This document shows, piece after piece, positions 5,980 through 12,100 of a DNA stretch of 13,578 nucleotides (position 1 is its first letter; each line of letters begins with the position of its first letter). The translations under genes and the position numbers were made by a program. The DNA comes from an uncultured Clostridia bacterium (lineage in GTDB: Bacteria; Bacillota; Clostridia; Christensenellales; UBA1242). The notes below the pieces were generated by a model, which saw only the letters and a program-made list of their open reading frames with translations, was not told the DNA's origin and made no database searches. Location: NCBI GenBank assembly GCA_937914725.1, contig CALDMJ010000113.1:1-13578 (forward strand). The letters are read 5' to 3'.

Positions 5980-7209
5980 ATGAAAAATAATTATAGAAAA
6001 TACTTTTTGGCAAGCGACTCAACGCGAATGTTTTTGTACGCAATGTTGTTGCCATATGTGGCAGTTTTTTTGCTATACGCCGTATATTCAGTGATTGCTA
6101 GTTCAATCAATATGAAATACGATAGTTTTATGGAAACTTTGCCCGTAGTAATGATAAACGCCGTGTTTATGCAACTATGTTTTGTCGTCATTTATTTTGC
6201 GTTTGTGCATAAACGCCGTATAAACTTTGTGACCGCTTCAAAATTGAATGTAAAACCAAACGCGTGGATGCTTGCAATTTGTATTTGTATGGGATTTGCG
6301 CTGCTTTGGTTCTCAACCCCAACAATGGATTTGTTTGAGCGCGGACTAATCGCCATTGGTTGTGATATAAAAAGCGACCTTGGGTTTGAACTAAATTCCG
6401 CAGGAACTATCATTTTTGCAATACTATGCCTAGGAATTTTGCCCGCCTTTGTCGAAGAATTTATCTTCCGCGGAGTTATTTTGCAAGGCTTGCGTAAATA
6501 CGGAAATTGCTTTGCAATCATAGCATCGGCACTATTATTTATGCTCATCCACGGCAACATCCAGCAAACAATCTACCAGTTTGTATTTGGCGTTTTAGCG
6601 GGGTACTTAGTCATTAAAACAGGTTCACTGTGGGTTTCAATCGTCATCCACGCAATTAACAACACATTTGTGATAACGCTGAGTAGCATTCAAACGTGTA
6701 TGGGAATAGAAGCAGTTGCCACAAAAATTACTGCATTTTACGTCATTCAAGCAGTATTGTACCTAATTTTGCTTGCCCTCGTCATATATTTTGGAATTAA
6801 ACTATTAAATAAAGTCAAAAATAAACTTGAAAAACAAACACCCATTTCCGCAAACGCACAGAATGCGCAAAATGTGCAAGAAAGTGATGCAAATGTAACA
6901 CTTTCGCAAGAAATTACTGAAAAAACGCAAGGGAATATGATTGCGCAAAACAATGCAATAATACAAAAAGATGTGTCCGTTAAAGAAAATGCAGTGTCGC
7001 TGAAAGATGCTGAAACAGGTAAATCAGCAACTCAAGCGGATAGTGAAGAAGATGAAAACGAAATCGAAAAACAATTTGCCAAAATAACTTTCAAAGAAGG
7101 TTACGCAGGTTTTATGCGCGACGGTTCTATCAAAAAAGAGGGGCTAACAGGATTTTTTGTTGCTCTCGCAATCGCAATTTTGAATACGATTTCAATGTTT
7201 ATGAGTTAA
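5980..7209 (+). CDS. CPBP-family intramembrane metalloprotease with long C-terminal extension (1)
   Basis: This 409-residue membrane protein belongs to the CPBP/Abi (Rce1-like) family. The three motifs are intact: Glu159-Glu160-x3-Arg164, Phe187-x3-His191 and His224-x3-Asn228, which together form the active-site cluster within the membrane. The family core ends at about residue 280. A hydrophilic Gln/Asn/Ala/Glu-rich segment of about 110 residues follows, then a final hydrophobic helix (about 388-407). That tail and terminal anchor are not part of the usual CPBP protein. AGGG lies 7 bases before the ATG. The next gene encodes a paralogue with the same plan after 66 bases, so the two probably act together. 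Roles known for relatives include prenyl-protein or peptide processing and bacteriocin self-immunity; which applies here cannot be read from the sequence. Confidence 0.88.
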   Translation: MKNNYRKYFLASDSTRMFLYAMLLPYVAVFLLYAVYSVIASSINMKYDSFMETLPVVMINAVFMQLCFVVIYFAFVHKRRINFVTASKLNVKPNAWMLAICICMGFALLWFSTPTMDLFERGLIAIGCDIKSDLGFELNSAGTIIFAILCLGILPAFVEEFIFRGVILQGLRKYGNCFAIIASALLFMLIHGNIQQTIYQFVFGVLAGYLVIKTGSLWVSIVIHAINNTFVITLSSIQTCMGIEAVATKITAFYVIQAVLYLILLALVIYFGIKLLNKVKNKLEKQTPISANAQNAQNVQESDANVTLSQEITEKTQGNMIAQNNAIIQKDVSVKENAVSLKDAETGKSATQADSEEDENEIEKQFAKITFKEGYAGFMRDGSIKKEGLTGFFVALAIAILNTISMFMS

Positions 7210-7275
7210 AGATTAAAGAAATCAATTTATAATATTATGCCTTATAATGTCATATATTAATACGAAAGGAGAAAA

Positions 7276-8640
7276 ATGGAAGAACTTTTAAAAAACGAAA
7301 AGCGCCTGTTTTGGAGCAACTTATGCTACTTCATCATTTTGACATTGTTTGTTGTCTTGCGCATTGTAAGCAGCGCAGGGCTGCTAAAATTTGCAGGAGA
7401 ATGGCAAGACAGATTATTCACAATCATTGTGCAAATCCTCATCCTATTTTCAGTGCCAATGCTGATTTACCGTTTTGTCTATAAGCAAAAAACAAAAGAT
7501 ATATTTCGTTCATTTGGTTTTAGAAAAACAAGCGGCAAAGTTTTGCTTTGTTCAGTGGGAATGGGCTTTGTAGCATTTTTCTTGATAATATTTGTTTCAA
7601 CATTTTTTTCCGTGTTCATTCAAATGCTTGGTTATAGACCGTACGTCCAATACGGTGCAACTACCGAAACGAGTTTCTGGACATTTTTGCTCGACCTAGT
7701 GTTCATCGCAATGCTACCGGGGATGTTTGAGGAGTTTTCTCACCGTGGAATGCTGATGAGCGGTTTTTCAAAACTTGGGTCATTTAGAGCGGTTTTGCTT
7801 TCAGGGTTATTATTTGGTTTGATGCATCTCAACATTACGCAATTTTTCTACGCGTTTGTTGTGGGAATGCTCCTTGCAAGTGTCGCGCTCATCACAAAAA
7901 GTATTTGGCCAAGTGTGATAATTCATTTTATTAACAACGGGCTCAATACTTACATCGATTATGCCGAATCAGCAAACATTTTTGGTGCAAGGTTTAATGA
8001 ATTTATTAACCTTAGCGGTGTCAATATCCTCACGCGATTTTTGTTGTACACACTCGTGTTGTGCCTTGTCGTCTATGTCGGCACGTGGTTACTGCTAAAG
8101 ATGTTTAAGTACACAAAACAAGCGCAATTTTATAAGTTTGCAAAAGAGTTTGCAGGGCTCAAAGACTCGAAACAGCTTTTGGATGTCGAAAACGCGCAAG
8201 AATTGCTTGCAATTTACCTTTCTCAAGGCAAAAATATTGATGCAGAACTTTCAAAACTAAAGCCGCAAGCACAACCCGATTTACCACAATCAAATGAGTC
8301 ACAATCAACGGAACAGACGCAAGCGGCGGGCTGTTCCGCAAATCTTACCTCCGCTAGCGCGCAAAACGCGCCAGAAGGGCGGGCAGTTCCGCAAATTGTT
8401 ATGCGCGAAAATACGCACAATGTGCAGGACGCTGCGCAAGCACTTCCTGAGTTATCTCAAACTGGTAAATTGCCAAATGGGCAAAAAATGAGTTTGACCG
8501 ATTTAATGAAAATAATTTTGCCACGCAACAAACAAGCGGAACAATACAAGCCGACATTTAAGGAAAACTTTTTCTTGTACTGTTCAATTTTTCTCGGCGC
8601 TGTTGTCACATTTATGACATTCTTGTGGGGTTTATTCTAA
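7276..8640 (+). CDS. CPBP-family intramembrane metalloprotease with long C-terminal extension (2)
   Basis: This 454-residue paralogue of the preceding gene carries Glu152-Glu153-x3-Arg157, Phe180-x3-His184 and His217-x3-Asn221. After the core (to about 270) comes a hydrophilic region of about 150 residues rich in Gln, Ala, Ser and Pro, then a C-terminal hydrophobic helix ending GLF. The linker DNA (about 8309-8396) is unusually rich in inverted and direct repeats and more GC-rich than its surroundings. AAAGGAG lies 4 bases before the ATG. The stop codon shares its last base with the rlmH ATG (TAATG), so rlmH is probably translated by reinitiation. Two TATAAT sequences (7228-7233, 7243-7248) sit in the short gap before the gene but neither has a good -35. 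Confidence 0.88.
   Translation: MEELLKNEKRLFWSNLCYFIILTLFVVLRIVSSAGLLKFAGEWQDRLFTIIVQILILFSVPMLIYRFVYKQKTKDIFRSFGFRKTSGKVLLCSVGMGFVAFFLIIFVSTFFSVFIQMLGYRPYVQYGATTETSFWTFLLDLVFIAMLPGMFEEFSHRGMLMSGFSKLGSFRAVLLSGLLFGLMHLNITQFFYAFVVGMLLASVALITKSIWPSVIIHFINNGLNTYIDYAESANIFGARFNEFINLSGVNILTRFLLYTLVLCLVVYVGTWLLLKMFKYTKQAQFYKFAKEFAGLKDSKQLLDVENAQELLAIYLSQGKNIDAELSKLKPQAQPDLPQSNESQSTEQTQAAGCSANLTSASAQNAPEGRAVPQIVMRENTHNVQDAAQALPELSQTGKLPNGQKMSLTDLMKIILPRNKQAEQYKPTFKENFFLYCSIFLGAVVTFMTFLWGLF
8309..8396 (+). repeat. Inverted/direct repeat cluster inside the second CPBP gene
   Basis: CGGAACAG (8309-8316) and CTGTTCCG (8331-8338) are a perfect inverted repeat. A 19-base segment (8325-8343) recurs at 8378-8396 with one mismatch, 53 bases apart and therefore in another reading frame. 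GCGCG/CGCGC (8357-8371) forms a hairpin between the copies. Confidence 0.55.
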
Positions 8641-9095
8641 TGATGAAAATAAAACTCGTGTGTGTTGGGTCAATTAAAGAAAACTTTTTTAAATTGGCGA
8701 TTGACGAATACGCCAAGCGTTTGCAAAAGTTTTGCAAGCTTGAAATAATCGAAGCGAAACAGGGCAAGTCGGACAACGAAAACGCGAAAGCGGAGGAGTA
8801 TGCGGAAATCGTCAAGCACCTTGAGGGATACATTTGTGTTTTGGCGATTGAGGGCAAACAACTTTCTAGTACCGAATTTGCTGAAAAACTGAACGACATT
8901 GCCACGCACGGCGGGTCAGTTGTTACCTTTGTAATCGGCGGCTCATTTGGTGTCGATGACCGCATTAAGCGCACAGCCAACTTTTTGCTCTCGTTTTCAA
9001 ATATGACTTTTCCGCATCAACTGTTCCGCGTGCTAACTTTGGAACAAATTTACCGCGCTTTCAACATTCAATCTCACACCCCCTACCACAAATAA
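8640..9095 (+). CDS. rlmH: 23S rRNA (pseudouridine1915-N3)-methyltransferase
   Basis: RlmH is a SPOUT methyltransferase that adds an N3 methyl to pseudouridine 1915 in helix 69 of 23S rRNA in assembled ribosomes. The 151-residue length is normal for the family. The N-terminus MKIKLVCVGSIKE, the SAM-binding knot segment Val98-Ile-Gly-Gly-Ser-Phe-Gly, the FPHQLFRVLTLEQIYRA segment and the terminal PYHK are all diagnostic. The start is either ATG 8640, which overlaps the upstream stop as TAATG, or ATG 8643, which gives the more usual MKI start; a GTGGGG at 8625-8630 is closer to 8640. Its placement behind two CPBP genes suggests co-transcription for convenience rather than a shared pathway. Confidence 0.95.
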   Translation: MMKIKLVCVGSIKENFFKLAIDEYAKRLQKFCKLEIIEAKQGKSDNENAKAEEYAEIVKHLEGYICVLAIEGKQLSSTEFAEKLNDIATHGGSVVTFVIGGSFGVDDRIKRTANFLLSFSNMTFPHQLFRVLTLEQIYRAFNIQSHTPYHK

Positions 9096-9132
9096 CGGGG
9101 AAAGCCCCGCCGCTGTGGTTACTGTCCCTACG
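9096..9132 (-). repeat. Hairpin-plus-13-base repeat unit, copy B
   Basis: Read on the minus strand: CGTAGGGACAGTA, 10 bases, then a hairpin CGGGG-CTTT-CCCCG. It begins at the base after the rlmH stop. No T tract follows on the plus strand, so it does not look like an intrinsic terminator. Confidence 0.65.
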
Positions 9133-9210
9133 CTCAAGGTATTTGTATGGACGACATACTATGGGTTCTTTCTATGCCTTTTATCGCTCGTTTGGCGTAG
9201 TTCGCTACTG

Positions 9211-9246
9211 GTGCGAAAGCGCACTGCTGCAGATACTGTCCCTACG
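9211..9246 (-). repeat. Hairpin-plus-13-base repeat unit, copy A
   Basis: Read on the minus strand: the same CGTAGGGACAGTA, 9 bases, then a hairpin GTGCG-CTTT-CGCAC. The stem differs from copy B but still pairs fully and keeps the CTTT loop. A UUCG-loop hairpin (GTAG-TTCG-CTAC, 9197-9208) lies next to it. Confidence 0.65.
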
Positions 9247-9327
9247 TCCAAGCATCTTGACCGCGCTAGCATTAATTTAATAAAAACCTTATAATAGTGG
9301 TAAGCCACCACAATATCAGGAGAAAAA

Positions 9328-10026
9328 ATGAATAAAATAATAGTCATCGAAGGCACAGACGGCTGCGGCAAAGAAACGCAGTCAAAAAGACTCGTTTCCT
9401 ATCTAAAAAGCAAAAACATAAATGTTGCAAAGCAAGACTTTCCAAACTATGATAGTGCAAGTTGCGCGCCCGTGAAAATGCTCTTGAACGGGGAACTAGG
9501 CGACACCGCCGACGCGTTTGACGCCTATCAGTCGTCAATATTGTTTGCAGTCGACCGCCTTTGTACATTCAAAAAAGAACTGAAAAACTTTGGTAAATCA
9601 AACAACACCGTCTTAGTTCTCGACCGCTATGTCGAATCAAACTTACTGTATCAAGCGTGCAAAATCGACGACAACGTCGCGCGCGAAAAGTTCACAAACT
9701 GGCTTTTTGACCTAGAATACGGCAAACTAAAGTTGCCAAAGCCTGACCTTGTCATTTATTTGAATGTTCCGCCACAAGTTTCAACCCAACTTGTCAAATC
9801 GCGCGGTGCGAACAAAAACGGGCAAGAAAAAGACATCTATGAAAGTGATAATGACTATATGCAAAAAGTTTATTCGCGCGGTATTAATATGGCAAAATCG
9901 CAAAACTGGGCAATCATTGATTGCTTGAATGAAAGTGGGCAATTAAAATCAATCGACGAAATTGCCTTGATTGTGAACGGAAAAGTCGCCCCAATCATCG
10001 CACAATGCGACCAACTGGAGCGCTAA
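9328..10026 (+). CDS. tmk: Thymidylate kinase
   Basis: It phosphorylates dTMP to dTDP with ATP. The P-loop is Gly9-x-Asp11-x2-Gly14-Lys15-x-Thr17-Gln18, with Glu at the position that is usually Ser/Thr/Ala. FPNYDS at 38-43 is the dTMP-binding segment, and LDRYVESNLLYQ near residue 97 holds the DR(Y/W) motif. The lid-region stretch SRGANKNGQEKDIYE follows the LPKPDLVIYLNVPP strand. At 232 residues it is slightly longer than E. coli Tmk (213) and resembles the longer form seen in several Clostridia. AGGAG (9318-9322) lies 5 bases before the ATG. The gene ends only 2 bases from the stop of the opposing M14 peptidase gene, with no terminator between them. Ndk, the next enzyme towards dTTP, is encoded 1.2 kb further on. 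Confidence 0.93.
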   Translation: MNKIIVIEGTDGCGKETQSKRLVSYLKSKNINVAKQDFPNYDSASCAPVKMLLNGELGDTADAFDAYQSSILFAVDRLCTFKKELKNFGKSNNTVLVLDRYVESNLLYQACKIDDNVAREKFTNWLFDLEYGKLKLPKPDLVIYLNVPPQVSTQLVKSRGANKNGQEKDIYESDNDYMQKVYSRGINMAKSQNWAIIDCLNESGQLKSIDEIALIVNGKVAPIIAQCDQLER

Positions 10027-10028
10027 AG

Positions 10029-11021
10029 TCAAATAGTAACAAAATGTTTTAATATATTATGAATAACATTTTTGTTTTCTTTGTAAATTTGTTTTAACTT
10101 GTCAACCCGAATGGGGTGTGACAAGTTGTCATCTCCAACTTCAATAGTGAAGGCGGGGATTTTTAATTTTTCAATGCAGTAGTCCTTGAAGCCCCCCGCA
10201 CTCAACTCACTAATATCAATAATATTATATTTTGTCGTCTTTTCAATTATTTCCGCAATTGCCTTATCACGCAAAAGTTCTTTTTTATTTTGAAAAAACT
10301 GATAATAAATTTCTTGCCCCTTGCAGTGATAACTAATCGTAACATCGGGTTCAATTTTGCCCACCAACTTGACAAGCGCTCGTGTTTCAGGCTCGGAATT
10401 TGCAAAGCGCCCAATATAGTTTTCAGCCCCGCTGCATTTTACATTTTTTGTACCCGAACCAAATTGTGCATCAAAATTTACATTCAAATCAACCGCATTT
10501 GCGTTGGCTTTCCATAGCGAAAAATCGCGATTGCCAAGATTGAGTTCAATCAATCGGTTTTTGATTTTATCTACCATTTCAGCACTTGTGCATTTGCTCA
10601 AATCGCCAAATGTCCTTGTGTCAAAATTCTTTTTTGCTGCCGTGCAAATTTCTTCATCAATAAAATCTACACCCTCAGCACACAATTGTAAACCGTCCAC
10701 ATTGCTGCTCGGCACAAAATATAACTCATAATTGAGTTTCAAAAACGGATTATGTACATTATTTATTTTGGATAATTCGCGATAAACTTGCACGTAATAG
10801 TGTTCAATTAAGCGAAAAACCAAAAACGTCGTGATATGCTCTCGCGCGTGAATACCTGCCTGCACAAAAATCTTAATCGGCTTTTTGTTGTAATCGACGC
10901 GCTTAACCAACTTAAAATAGTAAAGAGGCTGATTTAGCACCGTCTTTCCGTAAATATGCGGCTCAAGCCCCATATTTTTTAGTTCTGCAATTTTTTGCAA
11001 ATAAAGTTCAAATTCATTCAT
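10029..11021 (-). CDS. M14-family zinc metallopeptidase
   Basis: This 330-residue enzyme has the carboxypeptidase A/T fold. Zinc ligands are His58-x2-Glu61 (in AGIHAREH) and His232 (in SYHCKGQEIYY), and the general base is Glu294 (in FTIEVG). VPSSNVDG precedes the substrate region VDLNVNFDAQFG (177-188). There, Val181 stands where carboxypeptidase A has Arg145 (DANRNW), a residue that binds the substrate C-terminal carboxylate. That change, with the YHCKGQ-E-IYY context, resembles gamma-D-glutamyl-diaminoacid peptidases that cut muropeptides, so a peptidoglycan-recycling role is my best inference. No signal peptide is seen, so it should act in the cytoplasm. The start at 11021 is chosen because a TATAAT ends 6 bases upstream, implying a leaderless mRNA; there is no Shine-Dalgarno. 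Confidence 0.9.
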   Translation of the reverse strand: MNEFELYLQKIAELKNMGLEPHIYGKTVLNQPLYYFKLVKRVDYNKKPIKIFVQAGIHAREHITTFLVFRLIEHYYVQVYRELSKINNVHNPFLKLNYELYFVPSSNVDGLQLCAEGVDFIDEEICTAAKKNFDTRTFGDLSKCTSAEMVDKIKNRLIELNLGNRDFSLWKANANAVDLNVNFDAQFGSGTKNVKCSGAENYIGRFANSEPETRALVKLVGKIEPDVTISYHCKGQEIYYQFFQNKKELLRDKAIAEIIEKTTKYNIIDISELSAGGFKDYCIEKLKIPAFTIEVGDDNLSHPIRVDKLKQIYKENKNVIHNILKHFVTI

Positions 11022-11027
11022 AAAAAT

Positions 11028-11033
11028 ATTATA
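11028..11033 (-). promoter_or_regulatory. -10 box of a leaderless M14 peptidase mRNA
   Basis: On the minus strand TATAAT occupies 11033-11028 and is followed by ATTTTT and then ATG at 11021. A start 7 bases past the box is the A of the ATG. The -35 is poor (ACACAT at 17-base spacing). Confidence 0.55.
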
Positions 11034-11132
11034 TTAGTCCCGCATTCCATATGTGTCTGCGCCTTAAAATATGTTAATTAAATTTAAAAATCTTAATAAA
11101 ATATTTTGAAAAACACAAAAAATATGTTAAAC

Positions 11133-11138
11133 TATAAT
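11133..11138 (+). promoter_or_regulatory. -10 box of the ndk promoter
   Basis: A perfect TATAAT is present; no good -35 is found at 16-18 bases (TTGAAA at 11106-11111 is 21 bases away). The predicted start near 11145 gives a leader of about 59 bases that begins almost at the hairpin. Confidence 0.55.
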
Positions 11139-11148
11139 AGGTTTAAAA

Positions 11149-11174
11149 GAGGGAGCGATGTAAATCGCTTCCTC
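11149..11174 (+). promoter_or_regulatory. 5'-terminal hairpin in the ndk leader
   Basis: GAGGGAGCGAT (11149-11159) pairs with ATCGCTTCCTC (11164-11174) over 11 positions with one G-U pair, closed by a GTAA (GNRA-type) tetraloop. No T tract follows, so it is not a terminator. It does not cover the AAGGAG at 11188-11193. Confidence 0.7.
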
Positions 11175-11203
11175 AAAACTTTCAAACAAGGAGATTTATT
11201 ATT

Positions 11204-11605
11204 ATGCAACAAACATATATTATGTTGAAACCTGACGCTGTAAAACGCGGACTTATGGGTAAAATCATTTCGAGAATTGAGGACAAAGGTTTTAAGATTG
11301 TCGATGCCAAAATGTTTACACTCACACAAGCACAACTTGAGGAGCACTACGCGCACCTAAAAGACAAGCCATTTTTTCCTGAAATCGTGTCATATATGAC
11401 AAGCGGCCCCGTATTGGGAATGATTGTCGAGGGGGCCGACGTCATCGCAGGAATGCGCAAACTAATGGGCGCAACAAAATGGCTTGAAGCAGACGCTGGC
11501 ACAATTCGTGGCGACTTTGCGTGCAACACAACACAAAATCTCATCCACGGTTCCGACGCGGAAGAAACTGCAAAAGCAGAAATCAAAAGATTTTTTGGGA
11601 AATAA
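11204..11605 (+). CDS. ndk: Nucleoside diphosphate kinase
   Basis: It transfers the gamma phosphate of a nucleoside triphosphate to any nucleoside diphosphate through a phosphohistidine, here His115 in NLIHGSD. Lys9 in MLKPDAVKRG, Arg85, Thr91, GTIRGDF (99-105) and Asn112 are the expected nucleotide-binding residues. At 133 residues it is slightly short, as in other bacterial forms. The loop that normally reads TNP...PGT is changed to Thr91-Lys-Trp...AlaGlyThr, losing both prolines of this loop. AAGGAG (11188-11193) is 10 bases before the ATG. The gene has its own -10 box, a leader hairpin and a terminator (11612-11641), so it appears monocistronic. Confidence 0.95.
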   Translation: MQQTYIMLKPDAVKRGLMGKIISRIEDKGFKIVDAKMFTLTQAQLEEHYAHLKDKPFFPEIVSYMTSGPVLGMIVEGADVIAGMRKLMGATKWLEADAGTIRGDFACNTTQNLIHGSDAEETAKAEIKRFFGK

Positions 11606-11611
11606 AATCTG

Positions 11612-11641
11612 GGACAGCAATTGCTTTTGTTGTCCTTTTTT
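11612..11641 (+). terminator. ndk terminator
   Basis: GGACAGCAA (11612-11620) pairs with TTGTTGTCC (11627-11635) over 9 positions with one G-U pair around a TTGCTT loop; six T follow. It begins 6 bases after the ndk stop. Confidence 0.85.
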
Positions 11642-11709
11642 GCATAAAAAATCATTACGTACCAATACTAGATAAAATTTTCAAGAGACAAATTACAGGA
11701 GGCAAATAT

Positions 11710-12039
11710 ATGAAAAACTATTTAATTAGCGGAAAATTTCGCGAAATTCTAATAAGACTGCTTGACAATCCGTTCGGCAAAACCGACCTAGCGGAACTAT
11801 GCGACGTCATACCATTTGAGGATGGGCAAGAAGAAATCTTTATTGAGGACGGGCACTGCTTTGTTCGCCACACGAATTCATATGCCACGTTTTTCTATGT
11901 CGACGGCAGGGAAATCGACAACTATGAGTTGATTCGCCGCATTGTAATGCGCTATGGCGTAGAACTACAAGGGCAGGACGAGCGCTCCAAAGCGCACTTT
12001 GTCGACGAAGTCAAAGCCCTACTCTTAAAGGAAAAATAA
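11710..12039 (+). CDS. Hypothetical 109-residue acidic protein
   Basis: I do not recognise this protein. It has no membrane segment or signal peptide. Predicted helices at the start (KFREILIRLLDN) and end (VDEVKALLLKEK) flank a central part likely to be beta strands (EEIFIEDGHCFVRHTNSYATFFYVDG). Of the possible starts, 11710 is chosen because a strong AGGAGG (11697-11702) lies 7 bases upstream; longer versions would begin inside ndk and cross its terminator. A -10-like TAAAAT (11673-11678) without a clear -35 lies between the ndk terminator and the gene. It ends 61 bases before lspA, which has its own promoter. A small ligand-sensing or adaptor domain is conceivable, but nothing in the sequence decides this. 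Confidence 0.7.
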   Translation: MKNYLISGKFREILIRLLDNPFGKTDLAELCDVIPFEDGQEEIFIEDGHCFVRHTNSYATFFYVDGREIDNYELIRRIVMRYGVELQGQDERSKAHFVDEVKALLLKEK

Positions 12040-12065
12040 TATTGTCGACTTCTTTACCCAACTGG

Positions 12066-12094
12066 TTGACAAAATTGCTTATAATAAGTAAAAT
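12066..12094 (+). promoter_or_regulatory. Promoter for leaderless lspA mRNA
   Basis: TTGACA (12066-12071), a 17-base spacer and TAAAAT (12089-12094) form a near-consensus promoter. Exactly six bases (ATTATT) separate it from the ATG at 12101, so the predicted first base of the mRNA is the A of the start codon. Confidence 0.8.
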
Positions 12095-12100
12095 ATTATT

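Larger units (their letters stand above)
9096..9327. other. Structured intergenic region between rlmH and tmk
   Basis: No gene is seen in this 232-base gap. It holds four small hairpins: CGGGG/CCCCG (9096-9109), GTATG/CATAC (9145-9159), GTAG/CTAC (9197-9208) and GTGCG/CGCAC (9211-9224), plus the two repeat units listed separately. It looks locally richer in GC than its neighbours until about 9270. The last 40 bases carry a TATAAT (9290-9295) with no clear -35 and then the tmk ribosome site. Confidence 0.6.

Noticed and set aside
5980..8640. CPBP pair as a bacteriocin immunity or phage-defence (Abi) system
   Set aside because: No bacteriocin precursor, transporter or defence partner is encoded nearby; the Abi name alone is not evidence.
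9096..9109. CGGGG/CCCCG hairpin as an rlmH terminator
   Set aside because: No T tract follows on the plus strand; it is better explained as part of the repeat unit shared with 9211-9246.
9096..9327. tRNA or CRISPR array in the rlmH-tmk gap
   Set aside because: No cloverleaf or T-loop motif is present, and the two repeat copies are diverged, contain the hairpin themselves and are not regularly spaced.
9159..9371. Minus-strand open frame across the rlmH-tmk gap
   Set aside because: It overlaps the tmk start and the hairpin repeats, and has no ribosome site or family resemblance.
12040..12079. AATATTGTC/GACAAAATT inverted repeat before lspA as a third terminator-promoter fusion
   Set aside because: The stem has a mismatch, a loop of about 21 bases and no T tract, so it is too weak to call.
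12080..12085. TATAAT as the lspA -10 box
   Set aside because: It is only 8 bases from TTGACA; TAAAAT at 12089-12094 has the correct 17-base spacing.
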